Shown here: one piece after another, positions 27,422 through 35,378 of the stretch | Numbering within the stretch: the first letter of the stretch is position 1 | How the letters are laid out: each line of letters starts with the position of its first letter | Source of the DNA: an uncultured Rhodospirillaceae bacterium | Lineage (GTDB): Bacteria > Pseudomonadota > Alphaproteobacteria > Rhodospirillales > Rhodospirillaceae | Assembly: GCA_943787205.1 (NCBI GenBank) | Contig: CALSLN010000015.1 | Span: forward strand, 1 to 49,083 | DNA: 49,083 nucleotides | Reading direction: 5' to 3' | Position numbers and translations under genes: made by a program | The notes under the pieces: model-generated | Seen by the model: the letters and a program-made list of their open reading frames with translations, nothing else | What the model was told of the DNA's origin: nothing | Databases searched by the model: none

Positions 27422-28747
27422 CTAAGCCTCTAACTCTTCTTTCAAATCAAATTTTATGAGCAATAGTGAGCCGGCGATATTGAAAAGTGCTGGAAATACA
27501 GAAGCGAGCAATATGATCACAATCAGGGCCGATTGAGGTTGCTCTGGTGGCAACGCATTGCCAGCACCACTTATAAAGCCTGAGGCTTCCAATAAGAGGC
27601 CCGCAATCAGCGGGCCAAATGCAGCAGTTCCTTTCTCCACCATACTATAGAGCGCCGCCAAGGTTCCCTCTTGAGAGACCCCGCTCGTTTTCGTGTTGTG
27701 TTCCATGGTGTCGGGGAGCAACGAAAAACCCATGACAAGCAGGCCCGATGCGGCGACACCGACCATGAACATGCGGATATTTGTAACCCAGTCCACTTCA
27801 CCATTCATGGCCATAAGCCAGGTCAACGCAACGATTGCATAAAAGTATCCGGCAGCCATATACGTCAGGCTTTTCCCGTACCGCCTGGATAACCACGACC
27901 AGATAGGAAGCGACAACAGCGTTCCCGCAATTTGAAAAATGGTGAACCGCGTTAAGAACGATTCATCTTCCCCCAAAATGTAGCGTGCCATATAAAGAAG
28001 TGAAGCACCGACAGCAGCAGTCGCCATTAACTGACACAACTTTACGCCGATAAAAATTTTGAACGGCTTGTTCTCCAGCACGATTTTGAGCTGGCTGATT
28101 ATGCTGCCTGACGACGGCGCCGCATGAACAACCACAGGCACGCGAGCCATGATCGCTGCGCACCCGATCATCGCGACTAGAATAATGAGACCAAGGACAG
28201 CGCCCATTCCAGCGTAGCCGCCACGCCCTCCCCCGAATTGTTGAATCAACACAGGGCCCAAACCGGCAACAATTAGACTTGCGATCGTCAGCGCGGCAAC
28301 CCGGTACGACATCATCGTCGTTCGTTGCTGAGGGATCGTCGTTATCTCGGCGGGAATGGTGAGGTAAGGCACAACGAATAACGTGTAGCCTGTCGAATAC
28401 AGGAGAAGCGCTACAAGAACATAACCGTAAAGTTCAAGACCACTTAGACTTACTGGGGTTGCAAACAGCATAAAATAGGCCAGCGCGAGTAGTGGCGCAC
28501 CGGCCAAGAGAAAAGGAACACGTTTTCCCCAACGACTTTGTGTCCGGTCACTCCATTGGCCAATCGCAAGGCTGGCGAAGATGTCCCATAGCCGAGACAC
28601 AAAAATTAGAAGCCCTGCAAGAGACGGAGATAGTCCGACATACTCGGTCAAATAAAATAAGACGAGGAGGCTCATTGCGCCTAGCGCTGTACTTGAACCG
28701 ATAGTGCCGCCCGCCCAAGCCGCGGAAACCCACTTTGAAACACCCAC
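27422..28747 (-). CDS. MFS transporter, glycoside-pentoside-hexuronide (GPH) cation symporter-like
   Basis: 441 residues with about 12 membrane segments. The loop between helices 2 and 3 reads IGQWSDRTQSRWGKRVPFLL, the hallmark of GPH symporters (DRTxSRWGKRxPF). The start is GTG at 28747, just after AAGGGG, 11 bases from the end of the fibrillin-like gene, so it is co-transcribed with it. GPH carriers usually bring in sugars or related glycosides with Na+ or H+, and some alphaproteobacterial members move other organic solutes. Substrate unknown. Confidence 0.88.
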   Translation of the reverse strand: MGVSKWVSAAWAGGTIGSSTALGAMSLLVLFYLTEYVGLSPSLAGLLIFVSRLWDIFASLAIGQWSDRTQSRWGKRVPFLLAGAPLLALAYFMLFATPVSLSGLELYGYVLVALLLYSTGYTLFVVPYLTIPAEITTIPQQRTTMMSYRVAALTIASLIVAGLGPVLIQQFGGGRGGYAGMGAVLGLIILVAMIGCAAIMARVPVVVHAAPSSGSIISQLKIVLENKPFKIFIGVKLCQLMATAAVGASLLYMARYILGEDESFLTRFTIFQIAGTLLSLPIWSWLSRRYGKSLTYMAAGYFYAIVALTWLMAMNGEVDWVTNIRMFMVGVAASGLLVMGFSLLPDTMEHNTKTSGVSQEGTLAALYSMVEKGTAAFGPLIAGLLLEASGFISGAGNALPPEQPQSALIVIILLASVFPALFNIAGSLLLIKFDLKEELEA

Positions 28748-28758
28748 CCCTTGGCGCC

Positions 28759-29484
28759 CTATGCCGCGGTTTCTGAAGGCGGGTTTATTCTGTTTCCTTT
28801 TGCGTGCTCCAGAGCGTACATGGGAAGTTCGGTACGAAGCATAACGTAGTGCCCCCCCATCTGACCGAGATGAATTCTAAGGTCATCGTCCATATAGGCT
28901 ACATGCGACCACAATTTGGGAGATGGCGATAGCACCGCCTCTAACGGGTCAGACGGTTCAACACCGATTGCTTTTCGATAATCCTCTAGGGACATATCTG
29001 GGTCAGACGGTCCGACTTCAAACTTATCAAATTCGACAAAAAAGCGATCCTCGTCTTCGTCTTTTTTTAGATACCGCCCGTAGGTGAAGTGATTCGTTTC
29101 AATATTGCCCTCGCCGACACGCAGTCTTTGATAAAAATTATAGGTACCATTGCTTGGCTCGATTTCGAGCCCAGAATACACTTGCGTGGCCGGGATATCC
29201 GGCAAGCGGCCCATAGAGAAGACACGAAGGGATGTGGTCACACCAGTCCCTTCGTCCGTCGCGCCTTTTCCACCCACAAGACGTCCGAAGCTCACATAGC
29301 TCCCTGCCCAGTGCCCTTTGAAAACATCTGGATGGTTCAAAGCACCTGGATAAAGTGTGTGCTGAACCAACTCATCAATTAGCGTATCAATACGCTGTGT
29401 TTCGGGTGTCTCCGCTCCAAGGCCTTCCTTGTTGTCTTTGATCAGTTCGAGCAATTCGGCCCGGAGTTCTTCTCTTTGCGGCAT
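28759..29484 (-). CDS. PAP/fibrillin-like (plastid lipid-associated protein) domain protein
   Basis: 241 residues, no signal peptide. The start (ELLELIKDNKEGLGAETPE, RIDTLIDELVQHT) resembles the fibrillin N-terminal helix region, FKGHWAGSYVSFG its GxWxLxY strand, and VAYMDDDLRIHLGQMGGHYV the diagnostic C-terminal YLDDDLRI motif. Fibrillins are lipocalin-like and bind hydrophobic molecules such as carotenoids, fatty acids or prenylquinones in plastids and cyanobacteria. ATG 29484 has AGGA upstream. It forms a run with DUF1838 and the MFS carrier. The family call rests on motif recognition and should be checked by profile search. Confidence 0.65.
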   Translation of the reverse strand: MPQREELRAELLELIKDNKEGLGAETPETQRIDTLIDELVQHTLYPGALNHPDVFKGHWAGSYVSFGRLVGGKGATDEGTGVTTSLRVFSMGRLPDIPATQVYSGLEIEPSNGTYNFYQRLRVGEGNIETNHFTYGRYLKKDEDEDRFFVEFDKFEVGPSDPDMSLEDYRKAIGVEPSDPLEAVLSPSPKLWSHVAYMDDDLRIHLGQMGGHYVMLRTELPMYALEHAKGNRINPPSETAA

Positions 29485-29519
29485 GGAGTACGTCCTTAAT
29501 TCGGGGTGCGAAATGCTAT

Positions 29520-30359
29520 CTAAATTTCAAGATAGTCTTCAATTTCTGCAATAACGTCAGGGAAATGCGCCTCGTTTTTTGCAGCCAAGTCAGATGGCAG
29601 GTATTCGTAGTCAGCTATCACCCTGCCTGCCCCACGCGACATGGTCACGCCATCAACGTCAGACATTTCCATCCATGGCCGCCAGCTAATAACGTTGAAC
29701 TTGTCCACTGTTGCTGCAACATGAGGCGAATTCGTATTTCTCAATGATGCGCTAGAAGCACGAAAGGCAAAAACTTCGTGGAACTTCAGCGGTGCCCCAC
29801 CTTCCGTCATCGGCGGCACATAGGAATCTATACGTTCATTAAACGATACGTCGTCCCCTAACGTCGGCAACGGCTCAAGCCAATGGGTATTTACGATGCC
29901 TTCCATAGGGTAAGGTTCGTTTATTACCTTAAGGTCGAGTGGTATCTGTATCGGTGTTGGCCCGAGAACCTGCGCGGGAACTGTTACCTTCCGGTCTGTA
30001 TATGGATTACTCCATTCTTCGAGAACCTCACCCGATTTAAGATCAGTAAAGTAGACGAGTTCCAGGTATACGGCATCGAAGCCGCCATCTTCTCTCCGAC
30101 GATGGCGGGTGAACACTTGCTGCGAGATTCCAAGTAACTGAGTCGTTTCCTGTTCAACGACGCCAGCCAAAACACCATGAGTCCACCGGATGGCAACACC
30201 CCCATCCGTCCGGCCCATAATGCGTATCATTGTCTCTAGACGCTCTGATGGGCTGACACCACCTATTAAGTCTTTTGCGCGCGTTGTAATCGGAGCTAAA
30301 CCAACAGCTGCGCTAGACGCCAATGCGAAAGTAAAACCCCGTCTTGTAAGACTTTGCAT
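29520..30359 (-). CDS. DUF1838 family protein with Tat signal
   Basis: 279 residues from ATG 30359 (GGGGA seven bases upstream). The N-terminus has a twin-arginine motif, LTRRGFTFALASSAAVGLAP, so it is probably exported folded. The body (GGVAIRWTHGVLAGVVEQE, HEVFAFRASSASL, SWRPWMEMSDVDG, PSDLAAKNEAHF) fits DUF1838, an uncharacterised family with beta-rich sequence. It is followed by the fibrillin-like gene after 35 bases. Tat export suggests a cofactor or a fold completed in the cytoplasm, but no metal or cofactor motif is obvious. Confidence 0.65.
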   Translation of the reverse strand: MQSLTRRGFTFALASSAAVGLAPITTRAKDLIGGVSPSERLETMIRIMGRTDGGVAIRWTHGVLAGVVEQETTQLLGISQQVFTRHRRREDGGFDAVYLELVYFTDLKSGEVLEEWSNPYTDRKVTVPAQVLGPTPIQIPLDLKVINEPYPMEGIVNTHWLEPLPTLGDDVSFNERIDSYVPPMTEGGAPLKFHEVFAFRASSASLRNTNSPHVAATVDKFNVISWRPWMEMSDVDGVTMSRGAGRVIADYEYLPSDLAAKNEAHFPDVIAEIEDYLEI

Positions 30360-30500
30360 GCCGGCGTCCCCAGTAATCATTCATTTTTGCAAAAGCCGCT
30401 TATATAGTAAATATCATCAATAAAAGCTTCGCCATCAAGCTAATGCTCATCATGACGCACACAATGAACACAGACAAAAACGACATCGGGACCTAAAATG

Positions 30501-31961
30501 TTACTCAGACGTCCAAGGCTCGACACCCATTAGCGTGAACCATGGTGTTGAACGATTATGTGATGCAGAAATAATAACTGTTTGGCCCGCCTGCAAATCG
30601 ATAGGTTGAGAAAAAAGGTACGCACAGCATTGCCAGTTAGAAACTGGTGACTTATCGCGCGGATGATTTTGATATTCAATTTCATCATCGAGTTCTAATC
30701 GAATCCATTGAATAATGCCTGAACAACGACCATCTTTCGTTGCCGTAAGTTGAAGTTCTTTCGCTTCGGCTGGAAACTCCTTTTCCACTTCAAACTCGAA
30801 TCTAAACGCTTCAAAATCATCCGACTGCATTTCAATATTGAGATCATGCCTCAAAACGGTTTGCTTGCGCGGGACGATAGAATTGAAGTGCTGCAGGTCA
30901 AATCCCAATGAGTCTTCAACAAACAAGTTTCGGTCGATATCCTGTCCGCCAAACAGACCAACCATTATACTACCGACCTTCGGTATAATGTTTGCCCCTG
31001 GCTTAAGAAGACGCTCTTTCGCATCTTCAATACTTTGCAGAACGCCCTCAGCCAACAGTTCACTGGAGAATATTTCTGAAACAAGGATGTTCGCCTTCTC
31101 TGGGAGATCTTCTCCCAGATTCAAATCTAGCGATCTTTTCTGTACGACGGATATTTCCCCCGTGTAGCCATTGTCAGTGATGATCTGCTTAGCTGTATCA
31201 GCGAGCAAAGGCTCCACCTCGCAGGTCGTAACTCTTTTGGCGCCCGCTTTAGCGGCCATCATCGCCAGTAATCCCGAACCGGTCCCAATTTCTAAAACAT
31301 CCAATCCGTTTGTTACGGCCGATTTCAGCGCAGCGAAATACGCTTCATTCCGCGAACCCTCATTCATCATAGGGACGTGCCACCTAGGCACGGATTTACT
31401 AAGTACTTTGTTCATCCCTTGTTGCGCGCTTATCAACGTTGGTGACACGTTCAGGGCCTTTTGATAGTGGTGTTTCGCTTTAATTGCATCGCGTTGTTTC
31501 AAATACAATTTTGCTAAATTACTGTGGGCTTCAGCGAACTGAGGTTTCAACTGTATTGCTCTTTCACAACACACAATAGCTTCTGAGTGTCTCCCCATTT
31601 CATCGAGTAAGTCACCCATGTTGCTATGCGCTTCAGCATAATCGTTGTCGATCGATATTGCGCGTTGATAACAATCAAGCGCGTCATCCAAACGACCGAG
31701 GGATTTTAGGGAAACACCCATATTATTGTGAACATCTGCATCCTTTGGCAGAAGTTCTGCGGCTTTCGTCAAGGCACTAAGAGATTTTTTGCCTTGCTTT
31801 TCTAGGCTCGCCCACAGCAGTTTCCACAAGTGACCTGCCCCAGGGTATAGGCCCGTAAGACTGAGTGCACGACGCTCTGCGGCACTGTAATTGCCGCTGT
31901 TATAGAATTCTAGAACGCTCTCAAGTTCGACGCGTGACGGTAGGTTCTGGGAAGATGTCAT
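30501..31961 (-). CDS. TPR-repeat protein arginine methyltransferase-like protein (PRMT7/PRMT9-like)
   Basis: 486 residues. TPR units occupy about 75-175 (for example AEAHSNMGDLLDEMGRHSEA and AEAHSNLAKLYLKQRDAI). The methyltransferase domain starts near VPMMNEGSRNEAYFAAL (196-212), like the PRMT7 entry sequence; motif I is LEIGTGSGLLAMMAAKAGA (223-241); and SEIFSSELLAEG (295-306) carries the two glutamates Glu296 and Glu305 spaced nine apart like the PRMT double-E loop that holds the substrate guanidinium. A beta-barrel C-terminal region follows. TPR plus PRMT is the architecture of animal PRMT9. No signal peptide: cytoplasmic. Substrate unknown; arginine methylation is inferred. Confidence 0.8.
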   Translation of the reverse strand: MTSSQNLPSRVELESVLEFYNSGNYSAAERRALSLTGLYPGAGHLWKLLWASLEKQGKKSLSALTKAAELLPKDADVHNNMGVSLKSLGRLDDALDCYQRAISIDNDYAEAHSNMGDLLDEMGRHSEAIVCCERAIQLKPQFAEAHSNLAKLYLKQRDAIKAKHHYQKALNVSPTLISAQQGMNKVLSKSVPRWHVPMMNEGSRNEAYFAALKSAVTNGLDVLEIGTGSGLLAMMAAKAGAKRVTTCEVEPLLADTAKQIITDNGYTGEISVVQKRSLDLNLGEDLPEKANILVSEIFSSELLAEGVLQSIEDAKERLLKPGANIIPKVGSIMVGLFGGQDIDRNLFVEDSLGFDLQHFNSIVPRKQTVLRHDLNIEMQSDDFEAFRFEFEVEKEFPAEAKELQLTATKDGRCSGIIQWIRLELDDEIEYQNHPRDKSPVSNWQCCAYLFSQPIDLQAGQTVIISASHNRSTPWFTLMGVEPWTSE

Positions 31962-32008
31962 ACCGCTATACTAGCCTAGAGTCGTGAGTAAGTACCTCAG
32001 GATAGATA

Positions 32009-32752
32009 CTAGGTGGAGGTAGACTCTATAGAAACTTCATCTTTGGTAACATCCTCTTTTCCGCCAAATCGGTAAGCGGCCGCGATGAGTCCCGCATTGA
32101 AAATTGGTTCTCCGAGGTTACCGAGGACCGGTCCGTAGTAAAAGCTTGGGACCTGGGACACACCCGCCGCAACAAACATAAACAGACAGGAAAGCGCCAG
32201 CCACTTAAAGCCATGCCGAATCCATAGCGCAAAACCGACAAGCATTAAGGTCACGTTGACTGAGATGGCTGGAATAGGAGCTACGGAAAGCCCCGCAGGT
32301 GGTGGGTTCGCCGGATCACAGATCTGACTGGCTGGAACGTTCGTTACAAGGCGAAAAGTCTCACCATAACAAGCAGGATAAAATTCAACCTGGAAGATGT
32401 ATGGGACATCCATCACCATGAAAACAACGGCGGCAATGCAAAACAGGCTCATTACAATTTTATTCTGTGCGAAGGCAAACCCTCCTCGTCGTAATAACAT
32501 GCCGGCAACAATCATCAGGACGGGTAAGACTTGCCAGTGCATATAGTAGCGGGCGTAGCTCATGATCGTGAGAATGAGCCCCTCTCCCACATAAGCGCCG
32601 GTCGCTACTGCAAAGTTATCAAGCCATAACAGGGAGAGCGCAGACAGAATAAGGCCGCTCATCCATTCACGTCGTTCTAGCCATAATTTCGCTGAGAAAT
32701 ACAAGGCCACGAGGCACATAACCATAATGATCAGGTAGCTAATTGTAATCAT
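32009..32752 (-). CDS. Predicted seven-helix membrane protein, unknown family
   Basis: 247 residues with about seven hydrophobic segments, including TISYLIIMVMCLVALYF at the N-terminus, WMSGLILSALSLLWLDNF, KIVMSLFCIAAVVFMVMDV and LALSCLFMFVAAGVSQV, and a hydrophilic loop with two cysteines (YPACYGETF, SQICDPANPP) that could form an extracytoplasmic disulfide. No family recognised. It ends 47 bases before the TPR-PRMT gene on the same strand and is divergent from the beta-propeller gene, so the 185-base gap at 32753-32937 should carry two promoters. Confidence 0.75.
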   Translation of the reverse strand: MITISYLIIMVMCLVALYFSAKLWLERREWMSGLILSALSLLWLDNFAVATGAYVGEGLILTIMSYARYYMHWQVLPVLMIVAGMLLRRGGFAFAQNKIVMSLFCIAAVVFMVMDVPYIFQVEFYPACYGETFRLVTNVPASQICDPANPPPAGLSVAPIPAISVNVTLMLVGFALWIRHGFKWLALSCLFMFVAAGVSQVPSFYYGPVLGNLGEPIFNAGLIAAAYRFGGKEDVTKDEVSIESTST

Positions 32753-32937
32753 GAGTTAATTCCCATTATGAGACCCCACTTTATATGTGGGAATCAGAGC
32801 GATTATCAGAGACTATCGGCTATGATTTCATGCTTAAGCGCAATGTTGGATATTCCACTGTTCCGCATGTGGACAGAAACCGTGTCGCAACGACGCCACT
32901 TCAGAGTTTCGATAGCGAAATTGGAAGATATTGATCG

Positions 32938-34626
32938 ATGAGTAACACCAAAGGACTACTTCTACTGTTGTGCTGCCTCATTGGCTTCCCACAAATCAGT
33001 ACTGGCTATGAAGCGAGAACAATAGTTCCGCCTGGCCCGTTCCACGGTGTTCATGGCCTAGCCTTCGGACCAGACGGTGCTTTGTACGCAGGCGATATTA
33101 TGGGATCGATAATTCATAGAGTTGACATTGAGTCCGGCAAACATAGATCGGAAGTCTCTTCACCATTCGGTATGGCAGATGATATTGGCTTCGCACCGCA
33201 TGGAACGCCCAATGCGGGCACTCTCGTATGGACAAGCGTTGCTCTGGGCAAACTCTATGCGCGAGCCCCAGGTGAACCACCTCGGCTGATCGCAGATAAT
33301 CTCCCTAGCATCAATACCGTCGGGTTTGCTCCAGACGGACGCCTCTACGTGACTCAGACCGGCGGCCGCCATAAAACGCTTTGGCAGGTTGATCTATCCG
33401 GCAAAAACCCGCTCGAGAAAATATGGGACGGAACTAAGGGGCTGAACGGGTTTACAATCAGCCAAGATGGCTTCCTGTATGGCCCGCTCGCAGACCTCGG
33501 CCAGGTCGTCCGCTTCAACCTAGAAAATAGAGAAATTAAGCTTATCGCCGATGGGTTCGAATGGCCCACTGCCGTAGAAATGGACAGCAAGGGTCGGCTT
33601 TACGTCCTTGATTTTGATGCGGGCACAGTAACGCGGGTAAACAAAGAATCCGGTGAAAAAACCCAGCTCGCTCAATTGGAAAGTGGTCTTGATAATATGG
33701 CCATTGGACCAATCGGCAGCCCCTATGTCGATAAGCTCTACATTTCGAGTATTGGCGGCAACGGAATTTATGAAATCGATACGCGGACGAATGCCTTGCG
33801 AACGGTCGTACGTGGCCAGCTAACCGCACCCGGTGGCATCGCGGTTAGAGAAACTGAATCTGGCACCCGCGCCTATATCGCAGACATGTTCTCTTTACGA
33901 GAAGTTGACCTGAGTACACATAAAGTCCGCACTATTACGCCTATATCAGGATCGAGTGCCTACCCAACAACTGTTGGGCTCGGCGAATACAAAAGCAAAA
34001 ATGTAGTCGTTACAGGTAGTTGGTTCACCGGCAGGGTTCAAATTATCGATCCGCAAAATGGTAAAGTCCTCAGAGACGAACGTAAATTCGCGGCACCACA
34101 TGGGGTCGGAATGTTGAAAGATGGTTCGATCATTGTCGCTGAGGCCTCTGCTCAGAAAGTAACTCAGGTCATGCCAGATGGTGAGAGACGAACGATCCGA
34201 GATGGGTTTGGGTTTCCATCCGGAATTGCAGTAGCCGAAGACCAGACAATATTTGTAACGGACCCAGGCACGGGAACCGTATCCTCGTTGGATATCGCAT
34301 CCAGAGAACTAACTTTGATACGGGATGATTTTTTGCGACCTGAAGGCATCGCGGTTCTATCCGAAGATAGGTTGGCAGTAGTCGACAGTTTAGCAAATAC
34401 TGTGTTCGAGCTAAATATCGTAACCGGAGAGAAAAAACCAATCGCGATCAATGTTGACGTCGGCCTCGCCGTAAACCCACCACAGCCCGAAACATGGATT
34501 TTCAACGGCATCGCCGTAGACGGGCATGGAGTTCTCTATCTGCCGTTGGATACACAAACCAGTCTCATCGCGCTGACTCCATCGGACAAATTGTTACCTG
34601 TTTCTTTAGAGTCAGTGGCCCGCTAG
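32938..34626 (+). CDS. Exported beta-propeller protein (SMP-30/NHL-like repeats)
   Basis: 562 residues with a signal peptide (KGLLLLLCCLIGFPQISTG, cleavage after about residue 24). The body is a series of propeller blades: GLAFGPDGALYAGDIMGSI, VGFAPDGRLYVTQTGG, VEMDSKGRLYVLDFDAGTV, GIAVAEDQTIFVTDPGTGTV and GIAVDGHGVLYLPLDTQT are repeats of the same G-(I/V)-A-x-x-x-(D/G)-G-x-(L/I)-Y-V pattern found in SMP-30/gluconolactonase, NHL and virginiamycin B lyase-like proteins. Such proteins act as lactonases, lyases or binding scaffolds. Two six- or seven-blade propellers would fit the length. Followed after 47 bases by the CpeT-like gene. Confidence 0.82.
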   Translation: MSNTKGLLLLLCCLIGFPQISTGYEARTIVPPGPFHGVHGLAFGPDGALYAGDIMGSIIHRVDIESGKHRSEVSSPFGMADDIGFAPHGTPNAGTLVWTSVALGKLYARAPGEPPRLIADNLPSINTVGFAPDGRLYVTQTGGRHKTLWQVDLSGKNPLEKIWDGTKGLNGFTISQDGFLYGPLADLGQVVRFNLENREIKLIADGFEWPTAVEMDSKGRLYVLDFDAGTVTRVNKESGEKTQLAQLESGLDNMAIGPIGSPYVDKLYISSIGGNGIYEIDTRTNALRTVVRGQLTAPGGIAVRETESGTRAYIADMFSLREVDLSTHKVRTITPISGSSAYPTTVGLGEYKSKNVVVTGSWFTGRVQIIDPQNGKVLRDERKFAAPHGVGMLKDGSIIVAEASAQKVTQVMPDGERRTIRDGFGFPSGIAVAEDQTIFVTDPGTGTVSSLDIASRELTLIRDDFLRPEGIAVLSEDRLAVVDSLANTVFELNIVTGEKKPIAINVDVGLAVNPPQPETWIFNGIAVDGHGVLYLPLDTQTSLIALTPSDKLLPVSLESVAR

Positions 34627-34673
34627 GCTAAATATCAAGCGATTGACCAAACCGTATTCTAGGACACGTCGAA

Positions 34674-35360
34674 ATGAAGTTTTTTTACCACCTCGCCATA
34701 GCAGCCTTTGCGATATCCGTTTTCTCTCATCAACCCGCAACCGCTGAGACCAACCTAGAAAAAGACTTTTCGGAATTTCTAAAAACCTGGGAGGGGTCCT
34801 ACAACAACTTAAGCCAAATGCAGACGCAGGACGCACAAGCCATTCCCAAAGAAGATAGGAACCGTGCAACCTTACTGTTCATTAAGAAAGTAGACCTCCC
34901 TGCGTTTGGCCCACATGCGTACTATGGCGAATGGCAAGACGCCGATGCGCCGACTACAGTCATAAGACAGCGCATTTACGGTTTTGAAGTTGATGAAAAA
35001 GACCAGAGCTTGCGTCTCAATCTACATATCTGGCCTATTCAATCACCTGAATTCGTGGCGCGCACGGCAGGCTCTCATATAGAACCAAGCAAGCTTGATG
35101 GCGTAACGCCAGAGGATATGGCGGACCTCAAAGGGTGTGATGTGTACTTTAAGAAAACGAAAGACGGGTTCGCTGGCACGATGAAGAAAGGACAATGCAC
35201 CTTTCCCGCTCCTGATGGTTCAGGTTCGCCAGTCTATTCTTGGTCGCAGATGACAGTGAACGAATCACAATTCACCTATTTGGACGGTTGGTTCAACATG
35301 GATGGAACCGTGTACCGACAACTCGCCAAGCATTGGAACGTGTTCGACAAGAACGACTAG
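34674..35360 (+). CDS. Exported CpcT/CpeT-family (phycobiliprotein lyase-like) protein
   Basis: 228 residues with a signal peptide (MKFFYHLAIAAFAISVFSHQ, cleavage near ATAE). The family pattern is recognisable: FLKTWEGSYNNLSQMQ, IRQRIYGFEVDEKDQSLRLN, LKGCDVYFKKTKDGFAGTMK, KGQCTFP and SWSQMTVNESQFTYLDGWFN. In cyanobacteria CpcT and CpeT attach or chaperone bilin chromophores on phycobiliproteins; homologues also occur in non-photosynthetic bacteria with unknown roles. The signal peptide places this one in the periplasm or outer layers, unlike the cyanobacterial enzymes. Convergent with the tannase-like gene (18-base gap). Confidence 0.75.
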   Translation: MKFFYHLAIAAFAISVFSHQPATAETNLEKDFSEFLKTWEGSYNNLSQMQTQDAQAIPKEDRNRATLLFIKKVDLPAFGPHAYYGEWQDADAPTTVIRQRIYGFEVDEKDQSLRLNLHIWPIQSPEFVARTAGSHIEPSKLDGVTPEDMADLKGCDVYFKKTKDGFAGTMKKGQCTFPAPDGSGSPVYSWSQMTVNESQFTYLDGWFNMDGTVYRQLAKHWNVFDKND

Positions 35361-35378
35361 AGAGAAATACAAAATCGC

